Virus record (IMG/VR): IMGVR_UViG_3300046511_000119
Span: 1-41,986 of that record
DNA: 41,986 bases
Direction: 5' to 3' (one strand)
Source of the DNA: a virus
The notes under the pieces are model-generated. The model saw nothing but the letters and a program-made list of their open reading frames with translations, searched no databases and had not been told where the DNA came from. The position numbers were made by a program, and so were the translations under genes. This document shows positions 13,590 to 20,883 of this stretch, in pieces (the stretch's first letter is position 1; each line of letters opens with the position of its first letter).

Positions 13590-16271
13590 ATGGATGCGAA
13601 GCAACTGTTCAACAAGCTGGCCGGTGATCTGCCCACGCATTATGGGTTGTCACTGGCCAGCAGGCTCACCCCGCCGAATGGTCCCACCACTGCGCGCATC
13701 GTTGTCATCTCCGACTATCCATCGCACCAGGACGAGAAAGGCCGAGGCTCACTGACGAGCTGGGCTGGCAAAGAGTTCGACAAGATGCTGCGGAACGTCG
13801 GCATCGATCGAGCCGAAGTCTACGTCACCGATCTGGTGAAGCTCAAGCCGCTGAAGAACGACATTTCGAAGGCCGAGATCCCATGGACTGACCCACTGTG
13901 GGCGGACATGCTGAAGCGCGAGCTGGAGGAGATCAAGCCGAACGTCGTGATCGTCCTGGGATCGGTGAGACGGAAGAACATCGCTCTGAATGCACTGTGC
14001 AGCCGTCCAGGCAGCGACATGTCGACGATGAAGTACCGCGGTTCCGTGCTGGAGAGCACACTGGTCCCCGGATTGAAAGTCGTCCCGACGATCCACCCAT
14101 CGGCAATCATGAACCAGTGGGCATGGCGCCAGCTGGTTGTCGCTGACCTGGAGAAGGCGAAGAGCGAGAGTGGGTTCAAAGAGATCCGCCGTAAGAACCG
14201 AAGGTTCTTCACCCGGCCGACGTTCAACCAAGCTATCCAGTGGATTGATGACATCATCGCCAGCCGCAAGGAATACTGCGTTGACATCGAGACGGGCAAG
14301 AAGTTTCACTTCATCTCGTGCATCGGACTGGCGAAGTCGGACACCGAGACGATGTGCATCCCGTTCATCGCGAACAAGGGATCGTACTGGAGCGAGCGGG
14401 AGGAGTACGAGATCTGGAAGCGGCTTGCCGTGTTGTTGGAGAGCGACATCCCGACGATCTATCAGAACGGTCTGTTCGATATGTTCTGGCTGACACTCCA
14501 TGGGATCAAAGTGAACGCGCACAACGTGTGGGACACGATGCTGATGTTTCACCTCCTCTACGCCGAACTCCCGAAGGGTCTGGACACACTGTGCTCGATC
14601 TATACGGATCTGCCGTATTACAAGGACGACGTCAAGGCACACAACTGGAACGTCTCGGACGACGCACTGTGGGACTACAACTGCCGTGACACAACCGGCA
14701 CTTGGGAGTGCAAGCAGAGGCTGTTGGAGGAGATGAAGGAGTTCCAGACTCCCAAGATCTATCTGCAGTCGCTCCGCAAGTGGAACGTCCTCGACCTGTA
14801 CACTCGAACGATCCAACCGCTGGTTGCTGACATCCTGAAGACGGAGATCCGTGGAGTCAAGATCGATACGATCAAGCGTGCAGCCGCAGCGGTCGAGCTG
14901 GGTGTGAAGATCGTCGAGGCGCAGGCACGCCTGGATGCCGTGGCCGGTCACGCACTGAACGTGCAGTCACCGAAGCAGCTCAAGGAGTTCTTCTACAAGG
15001 AGTGCGGAATCGAGGAGCAGGTCAACCGCAAGACCGGCAAGGTGAGCACGAGCGAAGAGATCCTGCTGAAGATCCAGGACAAGCTGACGTTCGAACAGCG
15101 CACAAGGGAAGAGGCTGCGAGCACCCGCAAGCGTCAGCCATCGGCCGCTCAGCTTGCTAAGTGGGATCTGGAGGAGCGGGTGCTGCAGGCGATCCCGGCC
15201 GTGCTCGACATCCGAGGCTACAAGAAGATCAAGAAGACATACCTGGAGGCACAACTTGACCCTGATCAACGAATACGCTGCTCTTACAACCCGGCAGGTA
15301 CTGATTTTGGACGACTCGCATCCAGTAAGAGTCCTCTCGGTTCCGGTGGAAACCTTCAGAACATCCCCCCTGGAATCACACGAGACATTTTTATCGCAGA
15401 TAACTGCGAGAGAGCGCCGGGACTTCATTGTTATGAAGATCTCCCACCAGTGCAGAAGGTCGACAAAAAGGGTGAGACGTATGAAGTATCGCAGTGGTCG
15501 ATAGACCCTCTCCACCCACCCGACATCTGCGTCTTTGACACATGCACGATGTGGCTTGCTGGTGACTTGTCGCAGGCTGAAGCGCGCATCGTGGCATACA
15601 TCGCGCCCGAGACGAACATGATCGCGGCCTTCGAGTCGGGTCAGGACATCCACATCTACAACGCATCGCTGCTCTTCGACATCCCCTACGAGAGCATGCA
15701 CGGTGAGTCACCAGAGCGGTTCATCGCGAAGCATCTGGTCCACGCGTGCAACTACAAGGTGGGCAAGGGCAGGTTCGCAGACACGGTGAACATCAAAGCG
15801 AAGATGCACGGTGTCGATGTGTTCTTCACGCCAGAGAAGGCAGGGACCGTGCAGCAGCTGTACTACACGAAGTTCTCAGGCATCCCTGCGTTCCACAAGT
15901 TCGTCGAGGACGAGATCAAACGCAGCCACATGCTCTGGAATCTCATGGGCCGTCCACACATCTTCTTCGACCGTGCCGACGACAACGTCTTCCGCACTGG
16001 CTACGCCTGCATACCGCAGGGTACGGTGGCCGACATGGTGAACATCGGCTATGTGCGAACCGCGAAGTGGTATCCAGTGGTGCTGCAAGTGCATGACTCG
16101 ATCACGACGCAGATCAAGCCGCGGGAGGTGGAGCAGGCAATGAGGGTGATGGAGGATTCGTTCAGGATACCGCTCAACGCCCACGGCAAAGAGTTTTATA
16201 TCCCGATGGACTTCAAGATCGGGCCGTCGTGGGAGAACGCGAAGAAAGTCAAGCTGCCGAGAGCAGCATAG
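13590..16271 (+). CDS. Family A DNA polymerase with N-terminal uracil-DNA-glycosylase-like domain
   Basis: 893 residues; ATG with AAGGAAG upstream. Residues 30-190 resemble family-4 UDG (VLGSVRRKNIAL, then motif HPSA with His169). The usual Cys ligands of the iron-sulfur cluster and the GExPG acid are not evident (ISDYPSHQD, DLVKLKP). A 3'-5' exonuclease domain begins with Asp232-x-Glu234 (VDIETG). The polymerase domain has motif A GDLSQAEARIVAY (Asp659), a motif B of the R-x3-K type (RFIAKHLVHACNYKVG) and motif C VHDS (Asp836) with Ser837 where Glu is usual. It is the replicative polymerase; the glycosylase part may detect uracil or be structural. A related fusion exists in SPO1-like phages. 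Confidence 0.9.
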   Translation: MDAKQLFNKLAGDLPTHYGLSLASRLTPPNGPTTARIVVISDYPSHQDEKGRGSLTSWAGKEFDKMLRNVGIDRAEVYVTDLVKLKPLKNDISKAEIPWTDPLWADMLKRELEEIKPNVVIVLGSVRRKNIALNALCSRPGSDMSTMKYRGSVLESTLVPGLKVVPTIHPSAIMNQWAWRQLVVADLEKAKSESGFKEIRRKNRRFFTRPTFNQAIQWIDDIIASRKEYCVDIETGKKFHFISCIGLAKSDTETMCIPFIANKGSYWSEREEYEIWKRLAVLLESDIPTIYQNGLFDMFWLTLHGIKVNAHNVWDTMLMFHLLYAELPKGLDTLCSIYTDLPYYKDDVKAHNWNVSDDALWDYNCRDTTGTWECKQRLLEEMKEFQTPKIYLQSLRKWNVLDLYTRTIQPLVADILKTEIRGVKIDTIKRAAAAVELGVKIVEAQARLDAVAGHALNVQSPKQLKEFFYKECGIEEQVNRKTGKVSTSEEILLKIQDKLTFEQRTREEAASTRKRQPSAAQLAKWDLEERVLQAIPAVLDIRGYKKIKKTYLEAQLDPDQRIRCSYNPAGTDFGRLASSKSPLGSGGNLQNIPPGITRDIFIADNCERAPGLHCYEDLPPVQKVDKKGETYEVSQWSIDPLHPPDICVFDTCTMWLAGDLSQAEARIVAYIAPETNMIAAFESGQDIHIYNASLLFDIPYESMHGESPERFIAKHLVHACNYKVGKGRFADTVNIKAKMHGVDVFFTPEKAGTVQQLYYTKFSGIPAFHKFVEDEIKRSHMLWNLMGRPHIFFDRADDNVFRTGYACIPQGTVADMVNIGYVRTAKWYPVVLQVHDSITTQIKPREVEQAMRVMEDSFRIPLNAHGKEFYIPMDFKIGPSWENAKKVKLPRAA

Positions 16272-16285
16272 CCAAGGAGGGCTCA

Positions 16286-16579
16286 GTGGAAGATCGAGAT
16301 AGTAAGCCAGCAGCATCGCAGGAGCAGAAGGGCCAGCCCAAAACAGAACATCTGGTTGAGGGTCAGCGTTTCCAGTTCGCAAAGAGCAAGACGGAATATG
16401 TGATTGGGAAGGGTGGTGAAGCGCGCCGCGTAGCGGGCAAGCTGATCCCCAAGAAGCTGAGAAACAAGCTGAAGCGCGAGGTGTTCAAAGCTGGTGCCAC
16501 CTGGAATGGGTCGGCTGGTCAAGAGGCAGTCGATCGCAATCTGTACGAATACAAACAGCAACGTGGAAGCCTCGTCTAG
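16286..16579 (+). CDS. Small basic hypothetical protein
   Basis: 97 residues from the GTG at 16286, 14 bases after the polymerase stop and behind AAGGAGGGCTCA. The N-terminal 30 residues are polar and likely disordered; the rest is basic with LIPKKLRNKLKREVFK. A replication accessory or DNA-binding role would fit the location, but no family is recognised. Confidence 0.6.
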   Translation: MEDRDSKPAASQEQKGQPKTEHLVEGQRFQFAKSKTEYVIGKGGEARRVAGKLIPKKLRNKLKREVFKAGATWNGSAGQEAVDRNLYEYKQQRGSLV

Positions 16580-16641
16580 TTCTGGAGTAAGGCAAAACCC
16601 CCAACACTAAACAGGCCACCGGCCGGAAGGAACCAGTCACA

Positions 16642-18009
16642 TTGAGTCAAGTCAGCATTAAGAAGGATACGAAGCGCGCAATCGGGCAGCAGAGCTGGAT
16701 CGATGCGTTCATGGAGTACACCAAACAATACGAATCACCAACGTTGTTTCATGCGTGGGTTGGGATTCAGACCGTTGCCGCAGCTCTCGACCGGCGCGTG
16801 TTCCTCGACAAGGGATACCAGATCTATCCGAACATGTACACCGTCTTAGTAGCGGGAACCGCCGCATGCAGGAAGGGAACGGCGATCGATCTCGGGAAGT
16901 CGATCAGCGGCAAGGTCCAGGGTATCCGTCATTACGAGGGGACGATCACCGCACCACGTCTTATCGGCGCCATGAAGCATGACTCGGGCAGCGGAAAGAA
17001 GGCTGTCCAGGAAGGGACGACCGTTCAGTTCCCCACCGATTCTCCGACCGACTCCCTCTACGTGCTCAATGGCGAAATGTCAATGTTCATGACCGAGACC
17101 AATCGGGATGACCTTGAGGCAACGCTCACAGAGCTGTACACACCGAAGGATGCGTGGGACTACCAGACCAAAACGCGTGGCTGCGTCGGCTTGAAGAACA
17201 CCTGCCTGAACACACTGTTCGCCACGAACCCACGTTGGCTTGCGAAATCGGTTAAGGAGGATTCGTTCGAGGGTGGTTTTGCTGGGAGGGTGATGTGGAT
17301 CTACCAGGACCAACCCCGTACCCGGAACGGGTGGCCCGAGAACAGTCTCGACCGTGTCGATCTCGGCTTCCGCCTACGTGATGACCTGCAGCACATCGTC
17401 GAGAACATCAAGGGTGAGTTCGGCATCGAGTCCCGGAAGGTTCGCGACAAGTTCAAGAAGTGGGACGAGACCCGCAAGCGGGACTACTCGAACTTTCGGA
17501 TGATCGGGTTCCAGGAAAGGAAACCAGATCACATCCTGAAGCTCGCCATGGTTCTCTCAGCGTGCGAGTCCGATGAGCGGGTGATCCGCGGACGCCACAT
17601 CGATCGAGCGAAGCTGATGGTCGAGCAGATCGAGGAGAACATGCCCTATGCCTTCCGCTATGTCGGCACGGAAGATCAGTCGATCAGCGAGGAGATCCTG
17701 AACACACTGGGTCAGTCCAAGGGCACAGCATACCAGAACGATCTGTTGAAGGCCGTGAAGCACCGCTTGAAGAACGGCAAGAAGCAGTTCCTGGGAATCC
17801 TGGAGATGATGGCGGACGTCGGTGAGATCACCTGCCATGGAGCATCTGCAGAAGATAAAAATATTGTTTGGACGCTGACCGAGGATCGGGTCGAGAGCAC
17901 CAACAAGCGTAACGCGCCAGTCGTCCTGGTGCCGGATGTCCCCGAAAGGACGGAGGAGGTCAATGATGTGGGGCAAAGTGAAAACAGTTCTCCTGTTCTT
18001 GGGGAATAG
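16642..18009 (+). CDS. DUF3987-like replicative helicase / ATPase
   Basis: 455 residues; TTG start after GGAAGGAACCAGTCACA. N-terminal WIDAFMEYTKQYESPTLFHAWVG-like segment, then a P-loop strand VLVAGTAACRKGTAI (72-80), in which the classical GKT/S is replaced by RKGT. A Walker-B-like NGEMSMF follows at about residue 145, and FAGRVMW at about 213. This order fits the DUF3987 / primase-helicase group of phage replication ATPases. It follows the polymerase with one small gene between, as expected in a replisome operon. The altered P-loop may be a family variant rather than a loss. Confidence 0.7.
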   Translation: MSQVSIKKDTKRAIGQQSWIDAFMEYTKQYESPTLFHAWVGIQTVAAALDRRVFLDKGYQIYPNMYTVLVAGTAACRKGTAIDLGKSISGKVQGIRHYEGTITAPRLIGAMKHDSGSGKKAVQEGTTVQFPTDSPTDSLYVLNGEMSMFMTETNRDDLEATLTELYTPKDAWDYQTKTRGCVGLKNTCLNTLFATNPRWLAKSVKEDSFEGGFAGRVMWIYQDQPRTRNGWPENSLDRVDLGFRLRDDLQHIVENIKGEFGIESRKVRDKFKKWDETRKRDYSNFRMIGFQERKPDHILKLAMVLSACESDERVIRGRHIDRAKLMVEQIEENMPYAFRYVGTEDQSISEEILNTLGQSKGTAYQNDLLKAVKHRLKNGKKQFLGILEMMADVGEITCHGASAEDKNIVWTLTEDRVESTNKRNAPVVLVPDVPERTEEVNDVGQSENSSPVLGE

Positions 18010-18130
18010 CCTCATTGCAATCGTCCAATTAAGTGTGCCACCGAAGAAGCCGAAGAAGGCCGTTTACAGCCTTCAGATATTTACCAACGAAGTCAAAGGA
18101 AAGAAAGTTAAGGAGAAAGAAGTAACAAAC

Positions 18131-18469
18131 ATGTCCACTACGATTTCAGCAGCCGCAAAAAGAACGTTCACCGCTGTCCTCAAAGACAACGGAGTCGCCG
18201 TCAGTCCCGTTGGCGTTCCGGTTTGGACCGTCAGCCCTGAAGGGGGCGTCTCACTGTTCCCGTCAGCCGATGGGTTGTCAGTCGACGTCCTCAATCTGGC
18301 GGCTGGCAGCCAAACGCTGACCGTCACCGCAGATCCTGGTTCGGGAGTCGCGCCGCTCAGCGCATCCGTCGACATCCAGACGCTGGCAGCACCGCCGCCG
18401 CCACCTCCCCCGCCGCCAACTCATTCCTTCACGCTCGACATCGCAGTCGGGGATGAAGTCCCGGCGTAG
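18131..18469 (+). CDS. Ig-like domain protein with poly-proline linker
   Basis: 112 residues from the ATG at 18131 (AAGGAGAAAGAAGTAACAAAC upstream). An in-frame ATG near 17963 would add a hydrophobic N-terminus but overlaps the helicase gene. Residues 8-80 look like a bacterial Ig (Big_2-like) domain: AVLKDNGVAVSPVGVPVWTV, LNLAAGSQTLTVTAD (in segments). A run of nine prolines leads to a short tail. Ig-like domains in phages often decorate virions or bind surfaces. Finding one at the end of the replication operon, on the strand opposite the virion genes, is unusual. Confidence 0.65.
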   Translation: MSTTISAAAKRTFTAVLKDNGVAVSPVGVPVWTVSPEGGVSLFPSADGLSVDVLNLAAGSQTLTVTADPGSGVAPLSASVDIQTLAAPPPPPPPPPTHSFTLDIAVGDEVPA

Positions 18470-18476
18470 TCAACCT

Positions 18477-18506
18477 GCTGGGGATGCCTCTGGTCCCCAG
18501 CTTTTC
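18477..18506 (+). terminator. Intrinsic terminator after the Ig-like gene
   Basis: GCTGGGGA (18477-18484) pairs with TCCCCAGC (18494-18501), 9-base loop, then TTTTC. Lies 8 bases after the stop codon. Confidence 0.75.
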
Positions 18507-18523
18507 AACAGTGGGAGTAAATC

Positions 18524-18733
18524 ATGGGGATACAGGTAGGACAATACAAGCGCATCTGTGCCACCTGCCGCCAGCCTACAGACGAACTCCCGGAGTCACC
18601 GGCCGTCAGGTGCCCTGCATGCAACGATGCGCTCTGTGAGGATTGTGTCGCGGAATATGGGCCACTCTGCAAGGACTGCTGGATGACCGAGTCGATCGTC
18701 GATTGGTTTAAGAGTTTGGGTGGCGCGTGCTAA
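18524..18733 (+). CDS. Cys-rich zinc-binding mini-protein
   Basis: 69 residues, ATG behind GTGGGAGTAAATC. Four CxxC pairs (CATC, CPAC, CEDC, CKDC) in an order resembling a B-box or RING-like cross-brace binding two zinc ions. It lies after a terminator and is the last + strand gene. Its TAA overlaps the - strand stop of the zincin gene. It may act as an adaptor for host proteins; nothing specific can be shown. Confidence 0.65.
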   Translation: MGIQVGQYKRICATCRQPTDELPESPAVRCPACNDALCEDCVAEYGPLCKDCWMTESIVDWFKSLGGAC

Positions 18734-19278
18734 TAGACGGAAGGCTTGAACGGATCATAGACATGTCCAGGCATGTACACCAGCTCCCCGATCGCCAGCA
18801 GCTTCTTTAGAATCGGATCTTCGGGCACACCGTGCCCCATGAACTCCCAGCCCGCTTTGCCTGCAACGAACTGCAACAGATGACCGAACTCGTGCGAGAG
18901 CACGATCCCGCCGCGGTTCATCTCATAGTCCCAGTCAACGTGAATGTCGTAAGAAATGCCAAAGGCAGGATAGAGCATCTGCCCACCAACGATCCCGGCG
19001 CCGGTCGGACTCTCGAACAGCCCAGGATGCAGGTGGACGTTGACGATCAGCCCTTCACCGTCTGGTGCCGGTGCATCGTTCAGCCAGCTGATGATCTGGC
19101 GCTCTGCTTCCCAACGGGCAGGGAAGTACGACTGCAGGAGCCAGTCGCGGTCAGCCTGCGGCATCGGCCCTTCGGACGAATCGGCAGTGAAGATGACCGG
19201 CTGTGCTGCGAGCACCGTGCCTACCAGCAGGCCGAACATCAACAGGACGAACACCAGGAGGGTGCGAAGCAGGCGCAT
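18730..19278 (-). CDS. Secreted HExxH zincin-like metallopeptidase
   Basis: 182 residues. N-terminal signal peptide (MRLLRTLLVFVLLMFGLLVG, then TVLAAQ) with a likely cleavage after AQ or before it. The mature part contains SHEFGHLLQF, an HExxH zinc-peptidase motif, and a following conserved-looking GHG. It is the last gene of the leftward unit, overlapping the next upstream gene by TAATG. Possibilities are an exported peptidase acting on the host envelope (lysis), a conversion factor, or a virion peptidase. No endolysin of a known class is seen in the window, so a lysis role deserves thought. Confidence 0.7.
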   Translation of the reverse strand: MRLLRTLLVFVLLMFGLLVGTVLAAQPVIFTADSSEGPMPQADRDWLLQSYFPARWEAERQIISWLNDAPAPDGEGLIVNVHLHPGLFESPTGAGIVGGQMLYPAFGISYDIHVDWDYEMNRGGIVLSHEFGHLLQFVAGKAGWEFMGHGVPEDPILKKLLAIGELVYMPGHVYDPFKPSVY

Positions 19279-19565
19279 TAGGCTGCAGGAGTGGTAGGCG
19301 TGGCCGACTTGAAGTAGCCGACGGCCTTAGCGAATGCCACGAACTTGGTTGCCACGCTCGTAATGGTTGCCACGATCTCGGGCCACGGCAGCGTTTGCAG
19401 AGCTTGCTCACCCTGATACACACTATCGATCAGGTCGATGAGGAGTTGAAGTTTCTGCGTGCCAACGTTCGGTATCGGCAGGGTCTGCTCGATGGCAACG
19501 ATCGTCATGAGGATCTGCGGAATCATCGCCAGCTTTGCGAATGCGTTCTTGAGTTTATCTAACAT
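19278..19565 (-). CDS. Small helical hypothetical protein
   Basis: 95 residues from the ATG at 19565; a TTG at 19583 is an alternative and neither ribosome site is strong. Hydrophobic and amphipathic helices throughout (IPQILMTIVAIEQTLPI, EIVATITSVATKFVAFAKAVGYF, in segments) and a Pro/Thr/Ala tail. Looks membrane-active or membrane-peripheral. Lies in a run of membrane-related genes, so a role in lysis is possible. Confidence 0.6.
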   Translation of the reverse strand: MLDKLKNAFAKLAMIPQILMTIVAIEQTLPIPNVGTQKLQLLIDLIDSVYQGEQALQTLPWPEIVATITSVATKFVAFAKAVGYFKSATPTTPAA

Positions 19566-19588
19566 ATTCTTTGGGTACTCCAAGTACC

Positions 19589-20251
19589 TTATGGGATGAC
19601 GAAGCGCGCTGCGCCGATGATCGCGGGGATCACCGTACCGCGCAGGAAACCCTTGGGCTTCGTGTAGTAGTGGATGTCTGCGGCGACGGTGGCTGCATTC
19701 CCGGTCAGAGTATTCATGTTTTTCGTGAACTCGGGTGCAGCCTTCGCGCCTTCTTCAGCCATCTTCCTGCCAGCATCCAGCGTCCTCATGGACTCGCCAG
19801 AGACGGCAAGGAATCGGCTGTAGACCATTGTTTCTTGGGAGTCGATTTTCGTAAGCAGGCTGTCGACGTCCTCGACGATCGGGTCGACGCGCTGCAGTGT
19901 CGCGGCTACGGTGACGAGTGCTGTCTTGTTGTACTCTTCGGCCGCATGGTTGATGACTCGGTTCGTATCGTTGAGCCGGGTATTGAGATCAATCTCCGTT
20001 TGGTCGAGCTTGTAGTTGAGGTCTGCCTCGATGTTCGTGAGGTGCTTGTCAGTCAAGGCCAGCACTTCGTAGCGCGTAGCAGTCAGCTGCAAGTAGAGAT
20101 CCTGACGGGTGCCCTGGAGCTGGCCGACGATCTGCTGCCTCGTCGTTGCAATCTCTGCCGGGATGCGGTAGATCGTGTATGCGATCACCCCCACGGAGAT
20201 GCTGGCAACAGCCAGGAAGATGGCCAGGAGAGTTTGGATGATGCGCCGCAT
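19589..20251 (-). CDS. Membrane-anchored coiled-coil protein
   Basis: 220 residues. One N-terminal membrane helix (LLAIFLAVASISVGVIAYTIY, residues 7-27 or so), then a long coiled coil of Gln/Asn/Thr-rich heptads (IATTRQQIVGQLQGTRQDLYLQL, split; LTNIEADLNYKLDQTEIDLN). The layout resembles an inner-membrane spanin or a membrane-tethered scaffold, though it is longer than typical spanins. The TAATG overlap with the upstream 62-residue gene suggests coupling. Confidence 0.65.
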   Translation of the reverse strand: MRRIIQTLLAIFLAVASISVGVIAYTIYRIPAEIATTRQQIVGQLQGTRQDLYLQLTATRYEVLALTDKHLTNIEADLNYKLDQTEIDLNTRLNDTNRVINHAAEEYNKTALVTVAATLQRVDPIVEDVDSLLTKIDSQETMVYSRFLAVSGESMRTLDAGRKMAEEGAKAAPEFTKNMNTLTGNAATVAADIHYYTKPKGFLRGTVIPAIIGAARFVIP

Positions 20252-20439
20252 TAGGAGGACGACTTTCCCTGTTTCATGGCATAACCCATGACGGCGAGCG
20301 CCCAGACGAAGAGGTCGCGCCCCTCACCGGAGTGGTATGCGGCAATGTAATGCAGGCCGACGAGCAACAGGATAAGGGCGATCAGAATGTGACCGCCCTC
20401 TGCCTGCAACAACCCAAGTAGATCCCGGAGATAACCCAT
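20251..20439 (-). CDS. Holin-like small membrane protein
   Basis: 62 residues with one clear hydrophobic segment (HILIALILLLVGLHYIAAY, about 17-35) and a second moderately hydrophobic stretch (DLFVWALAVMGYAMK), ending in KQGKSSS. Size, helices and basic tail are holin-like, and it lies between two membrane-anchored coiled-coil genes. The assignment to lysis is inference. Confidence 0.6.
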   Translation of the reverse strand: MGYLRDLLGLLQAEGGHILIALILLLVGLHYIAAYHSGEGRDLFVWALAVMGYAMKQGKSSS

Positions 20440-20468
20440 ACATCTACTTGGACTGCGGAAACGCTGGG

Positions 20469-20840
20469 TTATTTAGTCGGTGCTGGCGTGGGCGTAGGCT
20501 GAGCCCGCTCGACGTGCGGTACGAAGGACCAGGATTGAATGTTCAAGTCGAACTTCTTCTGATCCAGCTTGTGCTTCTCATAAGCCGCAACGACCAGCTG
20601 GTTGAGCTGATCGACGAGCTGCTGATGCTGCTGTTGAATCGGCTGCATCTTCAGTTCGAGGTTCTCCACCTCCAGCATCTTCGTGTGGATTACCGCCCGC
20701 TCGTCCGGTGCCAGCGTGAAGTTCGGCGTTGATGCCGGTGGCAGGCCCAACAAGCGCATTGTCCCGATGAGGATCAGCCCACCGAGCACCATGAGGACCA
20801 GCATTTTGATGTCGATTCGTGTTCGCTGTGATAGTGTCAT
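20469..20840 (-). CDS. Membrane-anchored coiled-coil protein with Pro-rich tail
   Basis: 123 residues from the ATG at 20840 behind GGTGGGCGGT. An N-terminal membrane helix (MLVLMVLGGLILIGTMRLLG) is followed by a Gln-rich coiled coil (VENLELKMQPIQQQHQQLVD) and a PTPTPAPTK tail. Spanin-like in plan. It starts 44 bases after the large beta-helix protein and may share its transcript. Confidence 0.6.
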   Translation of the reverse strand: MTLSQRTRIDIKMLVLMVLGGLILIGTMRLLGLPPASTPNFTLAPDERAVIHTKMLEVENLELKMQPIQQQHQQLVDQLNQLVVAAYEKHKLDQKKFDLNIQSWSFVPHVERAQPTPTPAPTK

Positions 20841-20883
20841 ACCGCCCACCAATGCACTTGGGTTTCCACTCCCCGAAGGGGGG

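Noticed and set aside
13749-14951. 400-residue - strand frame opposite the DNA polymerase
   Set aside because: Antisense shadow of a strong polymerase gene; composition is Leu/Val/Arg/Asp-rich as expected from reversed codons.
17936-18130. Hydrophobic N-terminal extension of the Ig-like protein
   Set aside because: It overlaps the helicase gene, and a good ribosome site precedes the ATG at 18131; kept only as an alternative.
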